This document shows positions 9,557 through 17,763 of a stretch of 64,000 nt of DNA, piece by piece. A program made the position numbers and the translations under genes. The notes below the pieces were generated by a model, which was not told where the DNA came from, searched no databases, and saw nothing but the letters and a program-made list of their open reading frames with translations. This stretch comes from Cylindrospermum stagnale PCC 7417 (GTDB lineage Bacteria > Cyanobacteriota > Cyanobacteriia > Cyanobacteriales > Nostocaceae): the NCBI RefSeq assembly GCF_000317535.1, contig NC_019757.1:6898501-6962500 (forward strand), read 5' to 3'. Every line of letters begins with the position of its first letter. Position 1 is the stretch's first letter.

Positions 9557-11183
9557 CTGATTCTCCTTTATTTAAGGGAAAGTAAAATTCCATTGCTTCT
9601 ATAGCATCAAAGTAACCACATCGTAGTAGTTCATTTTCCGAATCACTATCGCTGACCCACCCACTTGTTTGAATTTCATCAGATACTTCTTTAACTGGTG
9701 GTAAAGTATCTATCCTATAGGCTTTGAGAAACTGTCGAGTTGCTTCTTGTCCGTCGCGTAGCTTTTCTCGTAATCCAATAACTTTATTACGACGGCCTTT
9801 CCATTCTTTATCTTCATTAAAATTTTTAACTAAATTTCTGAAATTAGACCATGTGCGCCATTGATTGGTTTCATTTTGCATCATGACAGGTCGCATTGTT
9901 AAATCACCTTCTGCAACTTGATATTCTCGTTGACGAATATCACCAACAGAACCAAATAAACCACTAGAGGCAATATGCCAGTCAATAGCCGAAAATTCCT
10001 TGTCTTCTTGTTTACGTAAAAATTTCTTGGCATTACTGCATAAAGCCTCACTCATTTCATAGGCTCTAGCAAAAGGATAATGGGATTTGACAATACATAC
10101 ACCAGCGCAAGCAGTTAAAACTTTGAAATCAGCAACTTTCTGTTCTTGAAATGCTTCTAGATAAATTGCTGCTAACTCTAAACCTAATCTACCATCACAT
10201 ACAAAAGTAACGTCATCGCCGCCATACACCAGAGGACGGAAAGGCAGATAATTATCTTTGATGGAAAACTTACCCATAAGTTCTCCATTTTCAATAGAGT
10301 TGGCAAGGGTTTGGACTACTGTTTGCATTGCTGATAATCCAGCTTTTTTAACAGTTTTAGAAAGATTACGCATACAATCGATATAGCCTCGATTTGGATC
10401 TTGTGGATTGCATTTCTTCCCTTCTTCACCACAAGCTTCAAATCTTTTACCCATACTATTTCCATCGGCATGAATTACAGCATAGTAACTGCTTTCATGT
10501 TGACTTCTACCTAAATGATCCATCCGATAGGGAAATTGAAGATTTTTTTCTATTAAGATATCACCAAAATATTTCTTAAGAGCTTTATTTGCTGGTTCTC
10601 CATGTTTTGAAGAAACAGCTTTTAATTTTGCTTGAGTTTGCGAAGAAATAAGATAAATATCTTCTTCATCTGCTTGGATATAATCTGCGCTTGTATTTAC
10701 AGCAACTAACTGAGTTGAGTTACAGGATGCAGTTATTCCTAATCCTAGTAATGGCACGGAAGGAACTCTGGCTCTTTTCTGTTGTTCAAGTTCATTATCC
10801 ATCAGATTTTGAACTACATCATATAGTAATTCATTCCAGTCAAATTCCTTGTGTGCGGCTACAAGATTTATTCCAGGCGCATATTCTAAAATGTGTCTGC
10901 TTAGATGACGAGTAAACCGCTTTGCATCCTCCATTGATTTAAATAACAGCATGGCATTTCCACCACCTGCATAAACCAATTCTGCGATTAAGCCACTATT
11001 GGTTATAGGTTCATTTTGCCTATGTTTGGGAACTCCTAATTCTTCTAATTTATCTTTTACCCAATTACCAGTTGCCTGCTCTACGAGATAAGAAGCGCCA
11101 ATATTTTCTCGTAAGCGATTACTGGTGAAAATATAGGACTGAATGCCAGTAGAATCTAGTATTGTTACAATATACTTACTCAT
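9531..11183 (-). CDS. cas10: Cas10 (Cmr2/Csm1-like) without HD domain
   Basis: 550 residues, clearly shorter than HD-bearing Cas10 proteins. It begins directly with the first palm-like domain (YIVTILDSTGIQSYIF, NRLRENIGASYLVE, VYAGGGNAMLLF). The second palm carries PLVYGGDDVTFVCDG near residue 325, the intact GGDD motif that makes cyclic oligoadenylate when target RNA is bound. No HD motif is present at the N-terminus and none is encoded separately nearby, so single-stranded DNA cleavage is not expected. The ATG overlaps the stop of the CARF nuclease gene (ATGA), and AAGGTAGGTGG gives a good ribosome site. In the III-D complex it is the large subunit. Confidence 0.9.
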   Translation of the reverse strand: MSKYIVTILDSTGIQSYIFTSNRLRENIGASYLVEQATGNWVKDKLEELGVPKHRQNEPITNSGLIAELVYAGGGNAMLLFKSMEDAKRFTRHLSRHILEYAPGINLVAAHKEFDWNELLYDVVQNLMDNELEQQKRARVPSVPLLGLGITASCNSTQLVAVNTSADYIQADEEDIYLISSQTQAKLKAVSSKHGEPANKALKKYFGDILIEKNLQFPYRMDHLGRSQHESSYYAVIHADGNSMGKRFEACGEEGKKCNPQDPNRGYIDCMRNLSKTVKKAGLSAMQTVVQTLANSIENGELMGKFSIKDNYLPFRPLVYGGDDVTFVCDGRLGLELAAIYLEAFQEQKVADFKVLTACAGVCIVKSHYPFARAYEMSEALCSNAKKFLRKQEDKEFSAIDWHIASSGLFGSVGDIRQREYQVAEGDLTMRPVMMQNETNQWRTWSNFRNLVKNFNEDKEWKGRRNKVIGLREKLRDGQEATRQFLKAYRIDTLPPVKEVSDEIQTSGWVSDSDSENELLRCGYFDAIEAMEFYFPLNKGESGDCLQTEN

Positions 11184-12454
11184 CCACCTACCTTCTGATT
11201 ATTGAGCTTAATCCAGGTTTCAATACCGCCAGCAAGATTAGCTAAGTCTTCTCTTCCAAATACGCGAATTTTTTTGTCACGTATAGAAAATTTTATTTCA
11301 TCTTCAATATATCCTGGTGTGTCAGAACAACAAACTAAAGCTGTTCGTGCTTCATCACCTCCTAATTGCCTAGCACGTAAATGTGCTTCAAATAGTTTTT
11401 GCTTACACAACTTATGAGATTTACTTGTTGTGCATGATATAGCAAATAGCTGATACCCTATTATGAAAGCAACATCAAACTCAAAACGCGGCTCGTCTTC
11501 CCATGTTATTTTATTTATTCTTTTATATTCAGGGTCTTTAATATAAAAAGACATACCGCTTTGTTTGATATTAAAGTCATATTCAATTTTCTTGATTTGC
11601 TGTAATACATAACTTTCTAGCCATGTGCCATCTAACCATTCACAGACTTGTGTTAGGCTGCTAAACCCCCTTTTTTGAGTTATGTCAAGGCGAAGCTCAT
11701 CGGTAGATGCATATAAATCGGTACGAAGTATGTCTCTAATTTTTGGAGGTAAATATTTAATCGTAATACCACGTGTTTGTATTTGTTTGAGGTCTTCTTC
11801 TCTTTTCCAAAACTCGCCTTTTTTTGTTAAGGAATGAAGTTCTTCTTTCAGCCATTTCTTCCATGATTCTGCTAAATTTATATTTGAATAAATTTCAACA
11901 AAATTTTCTGCTATTGTGTCTGGCAAAAATGCCTGAAAAAGAGGGGGTTTATGATCAAGCCAATAATTATTGTTATGTAGCTTGAATAGTTCTTTGAGAG
12001 AAAGTTCAAGCGGAACATCAAATTCAAGAGGTTGGTTGTTTTCTCTATCAATACATATTTTTAGGCTTCGTGGATCAAGATAGCTAAAAAAAGCATCAGG
12101 TCTTTTTTCATAAATTGCTCTATAGGCATGAACGGCCATTGCCTTTGTACCACCTGTATAGTTTAGTCCAACGCTGTCATTCTTCGGTACTTTTTTTTGA
12201 ACTCGGTCGCAAATATGATAAGCATTTGATTCATATTTAACTAAATCAATAGGAACAATATTCACTTTTATGTGATTTTGATTTTTTAATCCTTCTTCAA
12301 TACATTTTTTTTGCTCTTTTGTAGAATGTGTAAACACTAGCTAAACTGTGCCATCATTTTCTAGTAAAGTTCTGGCAGCTATATAATTAGGTAAAGGATT
12401 TTCACCAACCAGTAAAAAAAGATGCTTAACTTTGTAATCGTTTAGGTTACTCAT
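11180..12454 (-). pseudogene. Can2/Card1-like CARF nuclease split by in-frame TAG
   Basis: The frame from ATG 12454 reads MSNLNDYKVKHLFLLVGEN, then codons through DGTV, then TAG at 12343-12341, then LVFTHSTKEQ and 385 further residues to the stop at 11180. A TAC to TAG change explains it: DGTVYLVFTH would complete the second CARF strand. The CARF part keeps LNYTGGTKAMAVHAYR; the C-terminal part has FEFDVAFIIGYQLFAISCTTSK and an ARQLGGDEARTALVCC helix-strand unit of the DUF1887/PD-(D/E)XK type. Such proteins bind cyclic oligoadenylate and cut nucleic acid. Restart at GTG 12337 would lose the first CARF strand. Readthrough, suppression or a sequencing error are the alternatives. It precedes cas10 with a four-base overlap. 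Confidence 0.75.
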
Positions 12455-12518
12455 GTTTTAATTTCCAGATAACTATGTTTGTTAAAATACTCAGGTTTTA
12501 CTTTACACTCTTGGCTAT

Positions 12519-13436
12519 CTACTCCCCACACAACCCCACCAACAACCGCGCCAAAGCCTGTACCACTAAGCGTTCTGCAACATTCTCCCCTCGCTGCAAA
12601 CGGTGAACGCTTCCCTGAAGAGGGGACATTTCTGAATGTATCACGTCATGTGTTCCGTGATAATCACTAAAAATGATAGCTACTATTTGTAAATTCAACG
12701 ACTCACATAATTCTTGCCAAGGTGCTATTTCAGTTTTATTTTTCACCAAAATCACTGCGTGAGTGGCTTCAGCCATAATCAAACGGTTTTCTGGGGAAAT
12801 TTTGCCACCTACATCAAAGACAAATATTGGTGTATTAATTCCCTTGACTTCCTGCGCTTTCAGTTGCGCGAATTCAGGGGTAAATCCGGCTTTGTATTCC
12901 GCTTTTAATGTCTGCGCTAAATCTAAATCGCGGCGTGCAGTTTCCCCATACCAAGAACCATCTCCATCTGGACAACCTGAGATGATATAAGACTCTGGTG
13001 CATGGGAAATCTGCAATAACGCCTGTTTTAAACCATCCCGAAAACAAGTTTTACCTGTATTCGCAAATCCACACAGCACAACTTTGATATTTGACTGCTG
13101 CTTTGTCCGGACTACATCCAAAATATCCCCAACTTTGTACTCAGGGTTATTACTAATAGTGACTACGTACCTATCCAGTCCTTTATCGCCAATCTTGGGG
13201 TCAAAAAATGCGATCGCATCATACAACTTCGATAATTTAGCCGCTAAAACTTGACTAACTAGCACAGATGTGCGTCCGTTGATTTTAATCAGTGTACCAC
13301 CTGGTAATTCCCCGGAAGCAATCATCTCATTTAGCCTTGTGTCTGCATCACGGACAATTTGATCACCTGTGGCTAGGGTAGCGCCAAATCCTACTTTTAA
13401 GATGTCACCCTCTAAATTTATCTGGTAAGTACTCAT
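12519..13436 (-). CDS. csx3: Csx3 domain fused to P-loop ATPase
   Basis: 305 residues. Residues 1-105 are a Csx3 domain (MSTYQINLEGDILKVGFG, TLIKINGRTS, AIAFFDPKIG, NPEYKVGDILD). A P-loop NTPase follows, with Walker A CGFANTGKTCF near residue 125 and a Walker B-like FVFDVGGK near 215. Csx3 proteins degrade cyclic tetra-adenylate (Crn3 ring nuclease), and fusions to AAA-type ATPases are known in cyanobacteria. Here the histidines of the partner gene (AHxxAH and ITHNP) are replaced: AAKLSK and ISNNP, with an extra GDKGLDR. The domain is therefore probably non-catalytic, or acts as a sensor for the ATPase. It lies 64 bases upstream of the CARF nuclease frame and no strong ribosome site is visible. 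Confidence 0.85.
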   Translation of the reverse strand: MSTYQINLEGDILKVGFGATLATGDQIVRDADTRLNEMIASGELPGGTLIKINGRTSVLVSQVLAAKLSKLYDAIAFFDPKIGDKGLDRYVVTISNNPEYKVGDILDVVRTKQQSNIKVVLCGFANTGKTCFRDGLKQALLQISHAPESYIISGCPDGDGSWYGETARRDLDLAQTLKAEYKAGFTPEFAQLKAQEVKGINTPIFVFDVGGKISPENRLIMAEATHAVILVKNKTEIAPWQELCESLNLQIVAIIFSDYHGTHDVIHSEMSPLQGSVHRLQRGENVAERLVVQALARLLVGLCGE

Positions 13437-13644
13437 AAATTAAGGCGCTGGATAAAAACCAATGAGGGCAACAACCTTGCAGCTTTATTGCTTAACCGTC
13501 TTTTATTTTTTCGTCAGATGAAAATCTAAAAGTCTCTGAAATCAAGACTTTTATTTTTCTTTGAAAAAAGTAAATTAATTTTGGCGAGACAGGCAAAAGT
13601 TTTGTTTATTTTCTCTCTCCAGAGTAATAAAAGAGGTGATGAAT

Positions 13645-13950
13645 TTAATCAAGCAAGTCCCCTAATTTATACGCTGGATTATGAGTAATAGAAACCACAT
13701 ATTTACCTAATTTTGGGTCAAAAAAGGCGATCGCACCATATATATGAGCAAGCTTATGGGCCAAGACAAATGCTACGGGGATAGAAACAGGCCCATTAAT
13801 CTTCAATAGCTGGCCACCAGCCAGTTCTCCCGACTGGGCCATTTCTTCCAACCGTGCCGCCGCATCCTTCACAATTTGGTCATTCTGCGCCGGTTCGCCA
13901 AAATTAATCCGTAATATTCCGTCTTTTAACTCGATTTTGTAAGTACTCAT
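13645..13950 (-). CDS. csx3: Standalone Csx3 ring nuclease
   Basis: 101 residues from ATG 13950 (MSTYKIELKDGILRINFGEP); GGAAG lies about nine bases upstream. A longer frame to 14010 exists, but the extra 20 residues have no counterpart in the paralogue at 12519-13436. Motifs: LLKINGPVSIPV, VLAHKLAHIYG, AIAFFDPKLG, YVVSITHNPAYKLGDLLD. The histidine spacing (H-x3-H, then Asp nine residues on, then His twelve on) fits the Csx3 active site as I recall it from Archaeoglobus Csx3 (H57, H60, D69, H80). It is predicted to linearise cA4 and switch signalling off. It ends exactly where the fused paralogue continues into its ATPase, which suggests duplication. It is divergent from the WYL gene. Confidence 0.85.
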   Translation of the reverse strand: MSTYKIELKDGILRINFGEPAQNDQIVKDAAARLEEMAQSGELAGGQLLKINGPVSIPVAFVLAHKLAHIYGAIAFFDPKLGKYVVSITHNPAYKLGDLLD

Positions 13951-14185
13951 TGCTGCTATCTTCCAACCAATGGTTACATCATACACGGTGCTGGAAGAAG
14001 CTAGTTCCAATGTGTTTTATGCTGGTGTGAGACTAGATTCATACCAATTACCTCTAAGGTGGCAACAAATTTGATCCCCCCAACCCCCCTTGGAAAGGGG
14101 GGCTTTTAAATCTTTTTTACCCCCTTGGAAAGAATGGCAAAGAGAAACTATATGTATCAAGTTTTAAGAGAGATGGTGTCAGCAA

Positions 14186-15577
14186 GTGTCCGAGCAAATT
14201 TTTTTAGATGTACCCCAAGTAGAATTGCTGCAATGGTTAGCACGCGGTAGCCTTAAACAAAACCTGCTGCGGGCAATTCGTTTGTGGGTATGGTTGCGTT
14301 AGCTTTGCTCACCGAAGGTATCGCTATATGGTTCGGATGAAACCCGCTTGGTGCTTGACGATTCCTTTACTTTTGCCGATTGGAGAGATGCTTTCTTTGA
14401 TCAAAATCATCCTAGAGGAGAAGCCATCCCTGACTTGCATGATTCCAATTGCCTTTGTGCCAAAACTACCGCTGCATGGTTGTTTGATGCCAAAACGGGA
14501 TTGAATGAGTCAGAATGGAAGCGATCGCTTCTTACTCATGTTAATATCTCCCAAAAATTAGACGCACTACTACAGCAGCGGTTGTTTGGCGTAACTCGTC
14601 GTTCTTTGCAAGCAGATTTAGAAATTCTGGAAAAACTAGGTTGGCTGGAATATCGACAGCACAAATATCACCGCGTCAAAAAGTTACCATCTCGTCCCAT
14701 CTCTGCAAATCCAGCATTAACCTCTACCAATCTCAATAGTTATGAACTGAATTTTCTCAATCAAGAAGACTTAGCAAGCATTGCCCAAAATCATTCCCAG
14801 GAAATCTGCGGTGTCCGGCGGTTCTTTTTCAAACTTGATTATGTCAGCCCCCGCACCACTATAGATCAAGTAGAGGACTGGCAACACGAATTGAGAGAAA
14901 TTTGGGGACAAACTCCAGTCCCACCCATCAAACTAACTTACAACAGCGCCAGGTTAGGAAATGTTGTCGAATCTTTAGTTTACCCAGTCTGCATCTACTA
15001 TGTACAACGTGCAGTTTACCTGTGTGCTTTTGGGCAAAGTCCTGATAGAAAAACTGATTGGTATAATTATCGTCTTGACAGAATTCAACAAATTACCCCC
15101 ATCAAGTGGACAAATACTGCCATTCCCCAAATTCTACAACAGCGCTACAATCAGGCAACTTTACCGAATCCAGAAGAAATTGAAGGGCAATTATCTAAAG
15201 CTTGGGGTTTTGATTTTTACTTACAGTCTCAACTGATGCTTTTGAGATTTGACCGTCAGTATCATGACCGCTATATTCAGCATACCTTTCGCCATGAAAC
15301 TTTTGCAGCAATTTCCTATCAGCAAGCACAACGTCTGATTCGACAGCACACACCGCAACTGTCACAACAGCAGGCATTATTGAAAGTTCTTGCAGCCCGT
15401 TCTCACGAAGATGCCTACTACCGGGTGAACTATCGACATGGGGATAATAATGTAATGATGCGTTTACGGGCATGGCGTCCAAAGGCTGAAGTGCTTAGTC
15501 CTTGGGATTTGCGGCAAAGTATTACAGCTGATGTCGCTGCCGAATTTCAGCTTTATCAAGATTCAGAAAAACTATGA
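14186..15577 (+). pseudogene. TIGR03985-type WYL regulator with in-frame TAG and insertion
   Basis: From GTG 14186 the frame reads SEQIFLDVPQVELLQWLARG and continues to LWVWLR, then TAG at 14300-14302, then LCSPKVSLYGSDETRLVLDD and 400 more residues. The C-terminal half has the WYL-type region (NVVESLVYPVCIYYVQRAVYLCAFG). This matches my memory of the CRISPR-associated TIGR03985 family, found beside cyanobacterial type III arrays. In relatives the first helices should run on from WVWLR to LYGSDE, so 14300-14323 looks inserted. Expression could restart at TTG 14348, giving 409 residues without the N-terminal helices. It lies upstream of the array in the same direction and is presumably a regulator of the locus. 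Confidence 0.7.
14300..14323. repeat. Likely small dispersed element inserted in WYL gene
   Basis: The 24 bases starting TAGCTTTGC and ending AGGTATCG interrupt an otherwise continuous reading frame without shifting it. The flanks GCG...TCGC and the internal partial palindrome resemble the very small mobile repeats (21-27 bp) described from Nostoc. If the native protein has a serine before LYG, the insertion is 21 bases instead. The boundaries are inferred from protein context only. Confidence 0.5.
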
Positions 15578-15874
15578 ACACAGCAAAATTAACAAGTTCG
15601 TAGTAAGGACTTTAGTCCTTATTCCCAGCCAATTTTTTGGTAAAGTAACAAATAGGCTGTTAAACTTAGTTACATCAGCAGTTTTTTGGCAAACCGCAGC
15701 GGGGGCAAAAACCCTGGGGGGTTCGCCAAATCGCCAGAACCTTGACAATTCAATAGCTTGAAGGTTTCTATAGTTTCGGTTGGCAGTGTTTTGCACTCAA
15801 TTTTTGTTCAGTATTTTGAGGTCTGCCAAATTCCTTTCTAGAGTCTGCTTCTAGTCTCGTTTCCAGAGGGCGGA
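15578..15874 (+). promoter_or_regulatory. CRISPR leader region
   Basis: Non-coding stretch between the WYL gene and the first repeat. The repeat ends in GAAAC on the plus strand, so the leader should be here and transcription should run rightward. The first part holds a dispersed palindrome (GTTCGTAGTAAGGACTTTAGTCCTT, arms AAGGACT/AGTCCTT; a diverged copy is at 35988-36010). The last 60 bases are pyrimidine-rich, with TCTGCTTCTAGTCTCGTTTCC. No clear -10/-35 pair stands out. Confidence 0.6.
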
Positions 15875-17168
15875 CTTTCCGCTAACTAATTCCCCGCAAG
15901 GGGACTGAAACGAATGATTCTAGAAGGGAATACGTCGCCGTACTCTGCACTTTCCGCTAACTAATTCCCCGCAAGGGGACTGAAACGCCTCAATCCGCCT
16001 TCTAGCCGTTTGAGGCGATCGCGCCTTTCCGCTAACTAATTCCCCGCAAGGGGACTGAAACTTTGGAGCAATTGTAGCGATCGCGGATTTAACAGATTGC
16101 CTTTCCGCTAACTAATTCCCCGCAAGGGGACTGAAACTTATTAGTGAGGATGAAAACGACTGGGCGATCGCCTTTCCGCTAACTAATTCCCCGCAAGGGG
16201 ACTGAAACATTAATAGCGCCTACGGTGGCAGGATTTATCGTTACGCTTTCCGCTAACTAATTCCCCGCAAGGGGACTGAAACCTAAAGCAGCTTTTTTAC
16301 CTTTGGATACAGCATAACTTTCCGCTAACTAATTCCCCGCAAGGGGACTGAAACAGATTAACCCTAGTAGATTGGTCGAGGCGCAGGCGATCTTTCCGCT
16401 AACTAATTCCCCGCAAGGGGACTGAAACAATCTATAGCTACTGCGAAGGCTGAGAATATGGACTTTCCGCTAACTAATTCCCCGCAAGGGGACTGAAACA
16501 TTCTGATTCCACTTCAATAGCTAGTGCTGGCTTGGCCCTTTCCGCTAACTAATTCCCCGCAAGGGGACTGAAACAATATTGGGGAAAAAGTTAGGGACTT
16601 AGTCAACTTAGAACTTTCCGCTAACTAATTCCCCGCAAGGGGACTGAAACCAGCAGAGAGTCTCATCGGGTGCTACTGAGCTTAAAGGCTTTCCGCTAAC
16701 TAATTCCCCGCAAGGGGACTGAAACTTTAGCTATACGGTCAAGGCATATCTGATGATAGCTTTCCGCTAACTAATTCCCCGCAAGGGGACTGAAACTCCT
16801 TTTTTGGTCAGCAGTCGCCCCCTGCCCATACTCTTTCCGCTAACTAATTCCCCGCAAGGGGACTGAAACAGCCATCATCTTTCACAAGGTGAATGGGATT
16901 GCTGGTGCTTTCCGCTAACTACTTCCCCGCAAGGGGACTGAAACATTTTATATGTTGTTTAATAGCAGCATACAAAAAAGCTTTAGCTTTCCGCTAACTA
17001 CTTCCCCGCAAGGGGACTGAAACATGTAAATCTAGAGTAGGGTGCGATACCCACCCACCTTTCCGCTAACTACTTCCCCGCAAGGGGACTGAAACTAATC
17101 TGACTGCCACTCTGGGCAGACTTCATCAAGTCTTTCCGCTAACTAATTCCCCGCAAGGGGACTGAAAC
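15875..17168 (+). CRISPR. CRISPR array, 18 repeats of 37 bp, 17 spacers
   Basis: Repeats start at 15875, 15950, 16025, 16101, 16172, 16246, 16318, 16392, 16463, 16538, 16614, 16689, 16760, 16833, 16908, 16987, 17059 and 17132. Each begins CTTTCCGCTAACTA and ends GGGGACTGAAAC. The centre forms a five-base-pair hairpin TCCCC-GCAA-GGGGA with a GNRA-type loop, and the last eight bases ACTGAAAC would be the crRNA 5' handle. Spacers are 34-42 bases. The repeats at 16908, 16987 and 17059 carry C instead of A at position 15; the last repeat is canonical. Spacers 2, 3 and 4 contain GCGATCGC. The array lies between the WYL gene and cas6 and should serve the III-D complex. Confidence 0.98.
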
Positions 17169-17361
17169 AGAAATTTACCAGATTTTTGCACAAACATACT
17201 AAGGACTTAACGGACAGGAAATAGTGAATATGGCGTATGGTTTGAGTGATTAAAAATGCTAATTGGTGCGTTAGGGAACGCACCCTACGGGTAGTAAAGA
17301 GACGCATTAAAAAAGCCTGGAACGAGGGTAATATCATGTTCGGCAAATTACTTTATATTCC

Positions 17362-17387
17362 CGTTCGCGGAGCGTGCCGTAGGCAAA
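17362..17387. repeat. Small dispersed repeat, intergenic copy
   Basis: CGTTCGCGGAGCGTGCC followed by GTAGGCAAAG. The core AGCGTGCCGTAGGCA is repeated inside the helicase gene at 34835-34866. It belongs to the short HIP1-rich elements common in Nostocales. Confidence 0.55.
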
Positions 17388-17439
17388 GAAACCCACCCCG
17401 CCTTCCTTTGCGTTTTGTTTCCCCTCACTGCTTGCCTAC

Positions 17440-17602
17440 CCGTGTACACACAAGTCTCTCTATGAAATTTATGGTTGTGCGAACACGGGAAACAAAACCT
17501 CACCCTGGTTTTGCGTAGCAAAACCTGTCCCTCTCCTTCGCAAGGAGAGGGATGTCCGTTAGGACAGGGTGAGGTTTTTTCGGATAACTTGTGTGTACAC
17601 GG
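17440..17602. mobile_element. MITE-like element with 16-bp terminal inverted repeats
   Basis: CCGTGTACACACAAGT (17440-17455) is repeated perfectly inverted at 17587-17602. Inside, a large nested palindrome runs 17495-17577: outer arms AAACCTCACCCTG/CAGGGTGAGGTTT and inner arms CCCTCTCCTT/AAGGAGAGGG. No coding capacity. It lies between the array and cas6, so it may affect cas6 expression; its nested hairpin followed by TTTTTT could also terminate array transcription. No clear target duplication is visible. Confidence 0.65.
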
Positions 17603-17763
17603 TAGCTCTGCTTGCGGGGTGGGGTGTTAGGATCTGTGGGTAGATCCTAAGTATTTAAACAGACCTGATATAAGCCCTAATACAGTTATCCAATTAATTA
17701 AAAATAATCTCCAATGGGGGACGGAAATAGAGTAAAATAGGCAAAATCATATAATATCCAGCG

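Noticed and set aside
12479-12990. Plus-strand frames across the csx3-ATPase gene
   Set aside because: They are antisense to a well-conserved P-loop gene and have no recognisable content.
2746-14302. Idea that TAG is recoded (suppressed) in this organism, since two CRISPR genes carry in-frame TAG
   Set aside because: Other genes end normally with TAG (for example cas6 and tnpB), the WYL stop lies in an insertion, and the Uma2 remnant has TAA as well as TAG.
14348-14350. TTG as the native start of the WYL gene
   Set aside because: Upstream codons in the same phase from GTG 14186 carry family-like sequence (FLDVPQVELLQWLARG), so the true start is upstream of the stop; TTG could only be a restart.
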